A stretch of 64,000 bases of DNA. It comes from Atherinomorus stipes. Taxonomy: Eukaryota; Chordata; Actinopteri; Atheriniformes; Atherinidae. The notes under the pieces were generated by a model that saw only the letters and a program-made list of their open reading frames with translations, did no database searches and was not told the DNA's origin. The stretch spans positions 186,001 through 250,000 of the forward strand of contig JALJCO010012849.1 of assembly GCA_023101725.1 (NCBI GenBank), given 5' to 3'. Position 1 is the first letter of the stretch, and each line of letters starts with the position of its first letter. The translations under genes and the position numbers were made by a program. This document shows, piece by piece, positions 11,606 to 21,660 of this stretch.

Positions 11606-13009
11606 TTAAAGGAGCTGTATCATGCTTTTCAAATGTTCCTAAAGTCAAATACAGGCATTTATAAGCTAGATATGTTCCCATCGTTACTATAGAAACGAAT
11701 TTGGTGTTAAATATTAGTTTTTCGATGCATCTAATTTCCAACACGGAAGTGAGATGGCTGACTGTACTGAACCGCGGAGCTCTCGACCAATTGCAGCATG
11801 TTTTACGCCCATTTCATGACGTCGCCCCGGAAGAGACACTTATTCTGAAGGGTCACAGAATTGTCTGTAGCACCGGCACCGGCAGCTCTCATGTGGATGT
11901 TAGTAGTAAACATTGATGGATAATTACTCCGATCGACGGGATAAAACAGACCAGCCTGTTATGGAGCTGTATGCGCTCGACCCAGAGTCTGATATGGAGT
12001 TTGAAGTATACGCAGTACCACAGAAGTACCACAGAGACCCCTGACAAGCAAGTAATTTAGCGAACAAATCATAGGCTAACAGTTAGCGCTGAGCTAAGCA
12101 GCACTCACATGGATCTTGTAAACATTGATGGATAATCGGACTCCGATCAACGGGATCAAACGGAGCAGCCTGTTATGGAGCTGTATGCGCTCGACCCAGA
12201 GTCTGATATGGAGTTTGAAGTACACGCAGTACCACAGAAGTACCACAGAGACCCCTGACAAGTAAGTAAATTAGCGAACAAATCATAGCCTAACAGTTAG
12301 CATTGAGCTGAGAGATGTGTTGACTCACCAGTGTTGTTGTCTGTCCATGCGGGTTTTTATAGTAGGAACTGCGTCAGGTTTCAGAAGTAATGCCAGAGAA
12401 AAAAACACTTTACAGCCCGAGATTCATGAAGTTGTCAGGAGTGAAGTTCACACACAAAGTTGAGTTTTTTTTCCCTGCTCCTGAAGTTATAATCCAACCA
12501 CTTCTGGCAAGTCGATTCATCCAGTACAACAAACACACTCCCACGCTGAACATAACCACGCTGAACGTAACTGCATTTTTCCCAACTTGCTGTCCTCTAG
12601 AGCTTAAAAAAAAAGAAAAAAAAAAAGGAAGAAAATTCTCCTGAATCTGGATCAAACGTCTGTTAGCTGATGGCTGCTTCTCTCTGAGGAAATCTTCCTG
12701 CAGGTGTTAGTTTCTTCCTCAGAGAGTGTGTATAGGATTCTCTGAGTTTTTGTGCAACAGAGGGCGTCTTGCTACGATACTGAGCGTGCGCATTTGGACT
12801 TTCGTGATTGGTGCCACGTTCATATGTAATGGGGTGGGTAGTCAGCCGTTTGCAGGGAGGTAGCGCTTGGTTTAAATATTCATGTAGATTACTCAAATAT
12901 GCATGAATGAAGAAAAATAACGATTTAAATCATTTCTTAATGAGGAAATAACACACTGACATGCTGAAAAGCTCTTAAAAGTCCATTTTTCATGATAGGG
13001 CTCCTTTAA
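11606..13009. mobile_element. TTAA-flanked DNA transposon, non-autonomous
   Basis: TTAA at 11606-11609 and at 13006-13009 bracket inverted ends: AGGAGCTGTATCATG on the left, and the complement of AGGAGCCCTATCATG on the right, differing at two positions. TTAA duplication is typical of piggyBac and Kolobok superfamilies; the end sequence does not let me choose. The 1396-bp interior has a 214-bp tandem duplication with a short conserved frame, and no recognisable transposase domain. Confidence 0.7.
11885..12312. repeat. 214-bp tandem duplication inside the TTAA element
   Basis: Copy one (about 11885-12098) and copy two (about 12099-12312) are mostly identical, for example GAGCTGTATGCGCTCGACCC and CAGTACCACAGAAGTACCAC in both. 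Copy one holds a 42-codon frame (11916-12044) starting MDNYSDRRDK and ending KYHRDP. In copy two a 2-base insertion after the start codon breaks that frame, but the last 27 codons (12175-12258) are kept with one substitution. Function unknown; possibly a remnant of an accessory transposon ORF. Confidence 0.8.
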
Positions 13010-14744
13010 AAAAATGTGATTGGCAGGTGCAAAACTCTCCAATCTGTATTTTTCCATGAGAACCGTATAACTTTATCATTTTAGATTTAGAATTTTCTAT
13101 CATTTGAAATTCTACCTTGTGATCCAGTGCATTCATCACAACATTATTACTTCGAAGGACAAAAGTCGGGGTGTTGAACTGGCCTGTTTGCAATCTAGAC
13201 TTTGGGAGAAGAGAAAACACTTGGTGCGTTGCGAAAAAAAAAGATCCGCCATTAAAGAACTATAAGACACAACTTCTGTCCTAAAACTACAGCAACTGGT
13301 TTCACTTCCCAGCTGTTTCTAGAGTTGTTTTTTTTATTATTATTATTTTATTTTTAAGGGGGGTACTATAGATCCTCTTCCAACTTTCATCTGCTTCAAA
13401 ATAAACTCATATTTTCCATGACATGGTTAAATATCATAGTTTCATCGTCTGATATGTTCTATTTCTGTTTTTGTTTATATTTTATCTCAACTTGATTGGA
13501 ATTTGGGTTGTAGAATCACTTTTAAAAGTAAAATTACAATTAAAAAAAAAGAGCAAATTGAAAAGGAATATGTTGCTTGCATCTCTATAACTCAATAACT
13601 CTTGATAAAATGTTGGGAAACAGTAGCTTTCCTTCTCAACAGGATATCATACTCATCTTCTTGCAATAAGTCTTTTTCATTAAGATTTTCATCTAGCCAT
13701 GTCTTGTTCTACACGGTTTGGTCCTTCAAATGGGCTCTTCCAGACAGCCTTCACATATTCTGTCTTTTGGCTTTAATTAATTTTGTAAGTACCCTCCTTG
13801 TGAGCCGCTTATTGCTTTTCAGTTACTTCATTACTTTCACACTGGGCTCAGCATAATTCTACCACTGAAAAATGGGTGCTACAGCGGTCGTTGAGCAGGA
13901 AAAAATACTGCGGGAATGAGAAAATGTCAAAATGGCTACAAAGCGAGGTCTGACAAATAGTTGATCTGAGTGTACTGTATGCACAGCGAGAAAGAGCCAA
14001 TGCTTTACCATAGTATCACTATTCTTTATCATTACAGAGCGACAGTGAGTTTTAAAACTGTCTGCACCTCAAGCTTGCTCATTTCTCTTCCAACCATCTT
14101 CTGTAAATGCATTTTGAATCATAACTCAGTTTTTTTTCTTTTCAAAATTACTCAGTTGCTTTTGTCTGAAATGTATTTGTTTGTAATTTAAAGAGGAGAT
14201 GAAAGATATGAAGGCAGGACGTATAAAATAACTTCATGATGGCTTGTTTTGCTGACAATGCTATTGACACTCATTTAACATTTGTTTTTTTTAAGAGATT
14301 GATTTACTGATGCTTTGTCTCTGGAGAGGTCTCGTCAACATCATCACTTATTCTGTTTGCTTCTCCATCCTGCAATTGAGGTTGTTCTTGTGTTGTGTTT
14401 TGTTGCACTGCAGCGTGGATCCAATTATTCATGATACTTTATCTGAAGTCAGTAATACACCAAGGTATGGTGGAGTTAGAAAATTAAGGAAAATGTTGCT
14501 GTACATAATAAACTTGCGTGAGAATAAACACTACATTTATTTCAATGCTGACCTTGTAACTAAAGTAGACAAATAATGAAGACAATTATGAATAATTAAA
14601 GCAATTAAAATGTAAAATAATTCAGTCAACAAAACAACAGCTGGAAGGAAGGGATGAGAAAATGCATTATTTAGATACAGGTTTAATAAATGTCGAACCA
14701 AATTAAAGTGTTAAAACTGGATTTCCAAAACTCTGTTTGAGCAA
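13010..14744. other. No recognisable feature
   Basis: AT-rich sequence with poly-T/A runs near 13328 and 13541. Open frames of 73-88 codons around 13602-14576 are rich in Phe, Leu and Ser, as expected from T-rich DNA, and show no domain. Confidence 0.5.
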
Positions 14745-14745
14745 T

Positions 14746-15014
14746 CACACCTGCAATCTAGTGGTCACTTACACCTATACATTTAGCTTGTTGACAGACG
14801 TATCTAATCAGCCAATCATGTGGCAGAAACTCAATATAGTTAGGATTGCAGACCAGGTCAAGAGGACTTGCTTAAGTTCAAACCAACCATCAGAATGGAT
14901 AAGGAAGAGTATTTAACTTACTTTGAACGTGGCATGTTTGCTGGTGCTAGACGGGCTGATTGTAGTATATCAGACACCGCTGGTCTTCTGGGATTTTCAC
15001 AAACAACCATGTGA
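14746..15014 (+). pseudogene. Tc1/mariner-like element 5' part with transposase N-terminus
   Basis: An ATG at 14895 opens a 39-codon frame ending at 15014. It begins MDKEEYLTYFERGMFAG and continues ARRADCSISDTAGLLGFSQT. This matches, as I recall the family, the N-terminal helix-turn-helix of a common fish Tc1-like transposase ('FERGMVVGARRAGLSISETADLLGFSRTT'-type). A TGA stops it inside the DNA-binding region, where the family continues with VYREW. Upstream, CAATCATGTGGCAGAAACTCA and AGACCAGGTCAAGA resemble the 5' region of the same element. No catalytic domain follows, so this is a dead 5' fragment. A reversed piece of the same family lies at 37556-37705. Confidence 0.75.
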
Positions 15015-15477
15015 AATGTAGAATTACGAATTGAATACAGAAAGTTATAAAGTTAATGAGTTAACTTAAGTTCAGGAGCAGAGCCATGCCTCAACCACAC
15101 CTAGTTCAAATCCTATCACCTACTGTAATAGTGAGCTTTTATATAGTCACTCACTGTTGTGGGGGGGTCTGCCACATCATATGACCTACCTGAGGAACTT
15201 CGCAGAAAATAGCCAAAAGATGTCAAGCTAAAAGCCCATAGACCTTAAATTACTGTCTGACAAAAAGGAGGCTTTGTGTGATAGAATTATGGCATCGCTT
15301 TGTAATGATTTTTTAAAACAAATACTTGTTCACTTGTAAATATGCAAATTACCGTGCAGTTAAGGGAGTGCTTGCAGACCAGTAAGCTGTTTGACAGGGT
15401 GATTGACAGGAAACACAGCCCCAAAGGTTCCCAGCCGTCACTGGAAACAATGGAATGGATAATAAAAGTCCCTTGGT
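15015..15477. other. Unassigned sequence between two Tc1-type relics
   Basis: No domain is visible. It may include decayed 5' sequence of the Tc1 relic that follows, because the transposase homology begins abruptly at about 15478. Confidence 0.35.
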
Positions 15478-15582
15478 AAGGTAGTTCAACACAGTGTTGC
15501 AAACGATATTGGTTGTTCCCAGTCAGCTGTGCCTAAAATTTGGTGCAAGTACAAACAAGATAAATGTTGTCAAAGGGAAACA
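15478..15582 (+). pseudogene. Tc1-like transposase N-terminal relic
   Basis: The frame from 15478 reads KVVQHSVANDIGCSQSAVPK and then IWCKYKQDKCCQRET before a TGA at 15580-15582. This is the paired-like DNA-binding region of Tc1 transposases: 'DIGCSQS.V..IW.KYKQTG' is a hallmark of the family. Downstream codons in the same frame (SQPQKTARCRGKK) still resemble the basic 'GRPRKTS' linker beyond the stop. There is no catalytic DDE region. It differs from the Tc1 type at 14895, so two unrelated Tc1 copies sit within 700 bp. Confidence 0.7.
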
Positions 15583-15751
15583 TGAAGTCAACCACAGAAG
15601 ACAGCAAGGTGTCGGGGAAAAAAAAACTCAAAGCAATAAGTCTTCAATCAAATTATTGTTACAATTATTGCCCTTTATCATTTTATTTGTTATTTTAAAT
15701 TTTTCATTTTTAAGTTTAGTATTTCTGTCTATTTGCTTTGTTTATAATGAC

Positions 15752-15862
15752 GTGTGCTGCTGCCTTTGTTGGCCAGGTCGCCCTTGTGAAAGAGTTCTTG
15801 ATCTCAATGTTTTTCTCTTTTTAATCTGGTTAAATAAAGGATTAATAAAATAATAAAACAGA
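15752..15862 (+). mobile_element. LINE 3' end (L2/CR1-like tail)
   Basis: GTGCTGCTGCC, TTGGCCAGGTCGCCCTTGTG, AAAGAGTTCTTGATCTCAAT and TCTGGTTAAATAAAGG follow the order of a very common fish non-LTR retrotransposon 3' UTR. It ends in an ATTAATAAAATAATAAAA tail rather than pure poly-A, as is usual for elements with short 3' repeats. The LINE coding region is absent (5' truncation). Confidence 0.7.
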
Positions 15863-17594
15863 AAATAAACAAAAGAAATCGAAACAATGGGCAGTAACAG
15901 GGGGTGCAAGAGATCAATCTATAAGAAGTGAGTTGAAGGAAATGAAAAACCTTTAATTACTAAACAAAGGCAAACAAGGTAGTACACCCACAGGAAATGC
16001 AAAAATCAAACTCTTATTCTTCAAAACAAGAAGGTTTATAATTAAAAATGTTAAAACTGAAATTTTTCTGCTTCTTTACTGAAGTCTGACATTAATTTTA
16101 AAGTAAAATTATGCTTATCATTAAGACAAAAATGGACCTGTTGTGGACAAATGCAAAAATTCTGATTAAACATCCTTTTTTCAAACACTGAGTACCTTTG
16201 ATGAATTTTACTGTATGTGGCATGCTGTACTTAAAGAGTTGGCTCCACATATACTTGAGTGGTTACAGAAAAGCAAGAACATTGCCAATTCATACACATT
16301 ACATTTTGTACTTCATCACTTTGGGTGTTTTGTAGACACTACATTTGCCCTAAGTCTTAGTGTGGGACACAGGATGCAAAAATAAATGCATAAAAACAAA
16401 ACAGATGAACACAACATGAAAATAAGTCACATTTCAGTTGTATTTTTCCTCCCGACTCTTTTGTATTTGTTGTGCAGTGTTTTGTTTTCCTTGTTATTGT
16501 CTCTGTGCTGTCTTTTCATTGGCAGTCAATCGACAGTTTTTACTATAAAGTAAAAATACTTTTTCCTTATGTAAAGTCTCTGAATTATAAACAAAAAGAA
16601 AGTATCATGATCAATGTTTACAAACTAAGTTGTACCCTTAATCTGAATCATCATGATTTTGTACGGCAAATTGAACACAGTAGGGGAGTAACAACGTCAA
16701 AAGATGGAAAAACTAAAACTAAAAAGTTTTCAAATATTTATAGTATAAAAGGCCTTCTGGCAGGAACCATGAAGTGTTTAATAGGTCTGTGGTACAACCA
16801 ATGTTCAAGGACAGGAGGTTCTTAATTTGAAAAAGGTGTCATCACCATAAGATAAACTGATTCTACCTGGCAGCTACAAGCAGACAATGGGAGAAAATAT
16901 GATGCAGCATTTAGCTAAGGGGAACTAACTAGACCTTGAAACAGGAGATGATCAATCTTCCTACAGCAACAGTGAGAACAGATGAAAAAGTCTTTAAAAA
17001 TGGCTCCAAAAACTGACAAGTTACAAGTTCCCCATTGTTTCTTTGTGATTGATGGCAATGTTATTTTGTGATTTTCACTTCCCACACAAGGCTCTTTTCA
17101 GATATTAAAGATAGACTGAATACATTTTTGACAGTACATTTTGCAGCTTTTGAGCATTTTTCCACTTTTACCAACAGATAATCAGTCTGGTCAAATAAGC
17201 TGAGGCACTTTTCACTGCATCTTGATTAGTCTTGTCTGTTTAAAAGCTGCATTGACAGTGGATGAAAACCAGCCTGTGCAGACTTGCAGGATACTGCCTT
17301 TTCTGATAGGCCCATCTGACAGGCACCATTAAATGAGGTGACCACTGATGACAAACAATGCACAGACACCACTGTCACAAAGAAAATTGAAAGGAGGAAA
17401 GCATCGGGAAACAATTTTGCTTGTTTTGGTTTATTCATATATACTTGCAGACTGCTGTGGTTTCCAAACTTTGCTTGAAAACTTTTCTCTAAAGCTCCAA
17501 CAACTTGCTAACATTTTCAAACAATGTTTCTGTCAGATTGGCTCATGTGGATGAAATAGCAGGAGGCATTAGAGTCTTTGTTGCTTCTATCGTT
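15863..17594. other. No recognisable feature
   Basis: AT-rich. A 117-codon open frame at 16472-16825 has no motif or splice context that I recognise, so I do not call it. Confidence 0.5.
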
Positions 17595-17596
17595 CC

Positions 17597-17720
17597 ATTT
17601 TACATTTAGCTGACATTTTTCATCCAAAGCAACTTACTAGGAAGGATTAATATTCAAGCTTCAGTACAATAAGAAACCCTGACATGTGCCTTAAGCATTG
17701 AATTGACAATGTGGAGGCAG
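17597..17720. mobile_element. Dispersed fish repeat (CATTTAGCTGACGCTTTTATCC type)
   Basis: TTTACATTTAGCTGACATTT followed by TCATCCAAAGCAACTTACTA is a diverged copy of a highly dispersed fish motif in which a CATTTAGC.GACGCTTTTATCC block precedes AAAGCGACTTAC. Superfamily not assigned here. Confidence 0.6.
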
Positions 17721-17947
17721 GTTGGGTTCAGAAGGTTAAAGTAAGTAGTGAGGCTTCAGGAGATTGTTAAAGATAAAGAAGGACGCCTGTGTCATAACAC
17801 TTACTTGCCCACTGCACCAGCATGGAAACAGAAATGAAAAAGTGGATTAATATTGAAACTTAGAAAAAGTTAAATATTTAACATGCAATAGACAGGTATG
17901 TTATCTGTTATGGGGAGCAAAAACGGATTGAGATATGAACTAGACAA

Positions 17948-18060
17948 GGAATTCTCAATAGGTCTTGGAGGGCCAGACCTCCAAGTCCTGCAGGTTTTCA
18001 AAGTCTCCCTCCTGCAACACACTTAAGTCAGACTCAGATAAGCTCTGCACACATCTGTTA
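17948..18060. mobile_element. hAT-like MITE half-element
   Basis: GGAATTCTCAATAGGTCTTG, GAGGGCCAGACCTCCAAG, TCCTGCAGGTTTTCAAAG and CTGCAACACACTTAAGTCAG follow the order of a common fish MITE ('gttctcaa..ggtcctggagggcc..tcctgcaggttt..ccaacacacctgattcaaa'). It runs to CTGTTAATTACC, normally near the centre of this MITE, where the next repeat begins. A weak continuation (TTACTCACTTATTTCAATC, then AGGT) appears after 19172. Confidence 0.5.
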
Positions 18061-19175
18061 ATTACCTCCGCCAAGGAGGTAATGTTTTCGGTAGCACTGG
18101 TTTGTCCGTCTGTCTGTCAGCAACTTTAAGGAAAAAGTACTGGATGGATTGACCTGAGCCCAAGGCCTGTGCCTCCGCTCAAGGACAAACCCATTAAAAT
18201 TTGGCGATGATCCGGATCACCTTCTGGATCCAGGAATGTTTTGAAGGATTCTTTATCATTGTGAGATCGGCCATGTTGGAAAGGCTGTTGATGAGGCGTG
18301 AGTGCCCCCTTCTGGCAGAAGTATGCAGCTGTGCTACTGAGCGCATGATGTCAGGATGCAGAAATGAAACTTATGAGCAGCAGTGAGCATGAGGAGAGAA
18401 GACTGTTGGACAGACTTCTAGCCAGTTGAATATGGTGAACTGTGTGTGCGTCTGTGAAGAACTGTAAGTAACATTGTACTTCTGCCTGAACAGGATGTTT
18501 ATTTAGCCTTCAATGTTATTTAGCTGATTTGCTTATTCAGAAGTGTTCCTCCATTCACCATGTGCCTTTTTATGCTATTAAGCTAGCTGACTTGTGACAT
18601 GCCAGTTACTGTAACTGTTAGCCTTGAACACATGTTTAGTCCTAACTGTAAGGGATTAATTAGAAATAATTAATGCCTTGAATGTGTTTACTTGCCGAAC
18701 GAATGTTCCTCATGGCTTTGTTTTTCTGTGTTTATAGACCACACTCATTTCCATCCAGGCATTCACATAAACTAGCCTGGAATTCCTCACCTGTAAGCCT
18801 GTCGTTTGTTGCATTACTGTGCTGTTGTGATTAAGAGTGACCAGTAAAGACAGTTAACTGTACAAGTGAGTCCTGTGTGTTCTAACCGACACCCCATGGT
18901 GAACATCAAACCTCCTTACCAACGCCTTAACAGTCTTACATGAACATCACCTGAAAAGGCCAAATTTTAGAATTTTTCCATATAACTCCATACAAATGGT
19001 TTGATGTCTGGTAAAAATTTACAAGAAAGGATCTCAATAAGTTCTGTAATGTTTCCAAAGTTGATCCAGATCCAGATCCAGAGAAAATTCAGGATACTAT
19101 GATCCAGAGCAGACAAAAATAAAAGGAGTCGAGCTGCTTGGTGGAGGTCTGCCCTCTCCGGGTGCTTTTCTAGTT
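18061..19175. mobile_element. CCTCCGCCAAGGAGG-type dispersed DNA repeat, interrupted
   Basis: The left end ATTACCTCCGCCAAGGAGGT is followed by TTTGTCCGTCTGTCTGTCAG, CTGGATGGATTGACC, GATGATCCGGATCACC and TCTGGATCCAGGAATG, all hallmarks of this abundant repeat. The right end carries CTTGGTGGAGGTCTGC and GGGTGCTTTTCTAGTT, an inverted counterpart. The two halves are separated by a 669-bp insertion (18286-18954). Confidence 0.7.
18286..18954. mobile_element. Nested 669-bp insertion, possible solo LTR
   Basis: The host repeat is split between GTTGGAAAGGC (ending 18285) and AAAGGCCAAATTTT (from 18955). The hexamer AAAGGC occurs on both sides (18280-18285 and 18955-18960), consistent with a target duplication. 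The insert starts TGTTGATGAGG and has no reading frame of note. A CAGTAAAGACAG signal-like motif lies near its 3' end. Length and TG start suggest a solo LTR, but it ends CCTGA rather than CA, so the class is uncertain. Confidence 0.45.
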
Positions 19176-20463
19176 ACTCACTTATTTCAATCAGGTCTCT
19201 TTCAATAGACTGCACTCACTCTCACAGTAATAAGGGAAAACAAAAATGCTGGTAATTTTTAAGCTGTATTTATGTATGTTGACGATCCATATGTAACCAT
19301 AGCATGGCACCTTATCCTCATGTTGGTCAACCTGCATGGTTGTGTTGGTCACTGTAGCACATACTGTACAGCATGCCCAAGCAGATCCCACAAGTGTTCA
19401 GCATCCACTTCTAAAGTCAAGGGGTAGACCGTGATGAAACTGGCTCTGGAGAGGAGGGGTGGGGGGTTGGTTACTGTCTTCCTGGTAGGAAAGGTACCCA
19501 GATTTGGGGGATATTGGATTGCCACTATCTCTAAAATGTCATTCTGATACGTCTGTCTATCAGTCAGCTGCCAGTCAGGTGCCAGTCATACACCTAGGTC
19601 TGGCACAAACCTGGCAGCTCCTGAATCTCAAACCAAGACTGAATACCAACAGATGAATATTGCAGGGGATTTTGGCACATTTTTGGGAGGTACTACCTGC
19701 ATATTTACTTTGTACTCATTTCTCATTACAATTGCAGAATCCTGACAGGTTTAACCTCAACATTAAAGTGACTGGCCAAGCTTCCCAACAATGTATGATC
19801 CAACACCAACACCAACCAAACTATTATTAAAGGGGAAAGTTAACAACAAAAAAGATTTCCTTACTTTTGGTGCCAAGTTTATGTACTGCAAACTGGGATG
19901 CCATTTTTTCGTTGCCCAGCACCCTACATCATCACTCCTCATTCATAAAATAAATATGCAGCTTGATGAATACTGTATATGTATTCATCATCATAGTGTC
20001 TGTGTGTGAATATATATATGTATAAACCTTTTGTATTTGAAATCCCTTTAGAGAAAAATGAAGTATTGCCTTGAATTTAGAGAATATATTCACTGATCCA
20101 GATGGACTTACAGTACATACACAACATAAATTCTTCACAGTGGCTCATACACATAGTGTATGTCTTTTTTTTCTGGACAGATAATCCATGTTAATTTGAG
20201 ATACAGTTCTGGGGGAAAAAAAAAGGATGCCACTGCTATTCTAAAATCAGCATTTCTGAGTTTTACTCCCCAAAATTGAGTTCTTACACAGGCACATCTT
20301 GCTCTGCTTTATGAGTACAACAAAGCTCCAGTCTGGCAGAAGCAAACTCATCCCTCAAGATCCACAAGCTGACATCAAACACATGCATGTGGGGTGATGT
20401 GCACAGCCAGAACAGCTGGAAACAGACTCCTACCTGCAGGACTGGAGTCATGCTAAACTCACC
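19176..20463. other. No recognisable gene
   Basis: Unassigned sequence with short TATA runs near 20010. Open frames of 66-72 codons show no domain. Confidence 0.5.
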
Positions 20464-20640
20464 TTAAAGGGGAAGTTCAGGGTTTTTGACATAGGGCCTC
20501 ATATTCGAGTAAGCCAGGGTCCTACTTATCACTGGAGACAGTTTCATCTTATTTTATCTCATATTCTTGTTACCAGTTGTCCCCGATGCTAATGCTAGCG
20601 TAAGTCAATAGGAATCTGCTAGCTTGTCATTAATAACAAT
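20464..20640 (+). mobile_element. TTAA-type element left end
   Basis: TTAAAGGGGAAGTTCAGGGT, then ATAGGGCCTCATATTCGAG, TACTTATCACTGGAGACAG and CCCGATGCTAATGCTAGC are in the order of a common fish element starting TTAAAGGGGTAGTTCGG. No right end with complementary sequence was found before the next hAT element. Confidence 0.5.
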
Positions 20641-20855
20641 TGTATCCACTCCACAGAACACCCAAGGCAAATCAGTTATAACACAAGACTATCTGTGTAA
20701 ATGCTGTGTTAACTAAATAATGTTAATTATTTAATGGTAAGACCTCAAGTTGAGGTTTAAAAAAAGACCACAGGAACAGGACAGTAGAAGACTGGAGGAA
20801 GGTTGTGTGCTCCGATTCCAAATTTGACTTTACCCCCAAAACTAGTGGGTTTTTG

Positions 20856-21001
20856 GGTTAGATCAGTGTTTCCCAACCTGGAGTCCTGGACCCCACCCAA
20901 AGGGTCTGCAAAGAAGGGTCTCCAAAGCTTTGAATGTTTAGAGCCAATGTGATTAAAATTCAGGCCATCTGCACAAAAAGATGAATTGAAGTGTAGTAGC
21001 T

Positions 21002-21053
<52 letters not shown>

Positions 21054-21230
21054 TTTTGTTGCATCCTGTTTTATAAAGGCAGGAGAAAAAAAAATAAGTC
21101 ATGATGCATCATTTCTGGTAAGAATCTAGCTAATGAGAGCATAAAACAAAGTATGGTTTCAACAAAGGGGGTCCATGGGATTTTTGTAGGAATATTCCAT
21201 GGCAATATGTTGGGAACTACTGGGTTAGTT
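20856..21230. mobile_element. hAT MITE with 8-bp target duplication
   Basis: Ends CAGTGTTTCCCAACCTGG (20864) and TTGGGAACTACTG (ending 21222) are inverted counterparts. They are flanked by GGTTAGAT (20856-20863) and GGTTAGTT (21223-21230), seven of eight bases alike. The 359-bp body includes a long (TA)n tract. Confidence 0.8.
21008..21050. repeat. (TA)n microsatellite
   Basis: About 21 uninterrupted TA units inside the hAT MITE. Confidence 0.95.
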
Positions 21231-21262
21231 GGAGACCTACAGTAAAGAGGCCTAAAACTTCA

Positions 21263-21660
21263 GTGTCCACCTTGACTGTAAAATATAGAGGAGCAGTGAT
21301 GATCAGGGCCTTCAGCTCGGCTGGAATCAGGCAGATGTGTCTTTGTGAAGGATTCATGAACAAAGCCACATACAAAATTACTCTTGAGAATATTTACCTC
21401 CTAAGACTATGCTCCCAATCTCAGAGGGTTACAACAGGACAATCCTCCATGCCACACAGCCAGGAGGGAATCAAGGTCTCAATGGAGAATCACCACATCA
21501 AAACCTGCCATGGCCACCTCAACCTCCAGATATGAACCCTATTGAAAACCTCTGGAATGACTTCAAAAGGAAGATCGATGGCCACAAACCATTGAGCAAA
21601 GGTGAGCAGTTTGTTTTTTTTGCAGAAAGAGTGGCAAAAAGTTACCCAACAGTGATCTGA
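21263..21660 (+). pseudogene. Tc1-like transposase catalytic-domain pseudogene
   Basis: Three frames must be combined to follow the Tc1 catalytic domain, so at least two frameshifts are present. The first frame has VKYRGAVMIRAFSSAG and EGFMNKATY, matching the 'VKHGGGSIMVWGCFS.SG' and 'G.M....Y' region. The second, around 21430, reads LQQDNPPCHTARRE, matching 'FQQDN.PKHTA' with the second catalytic Asp. The third, from about 21529, reads DMNPIENLWNDFKRKI, matching 'DLNPIENLW..LK' with the final acidic catalytic residue. The N-terminal DNA-binding domain and the terminal inverted repeats are not found. It is directly downstream of the hAT MITE and clearly inactive. Confidence 0.85.
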
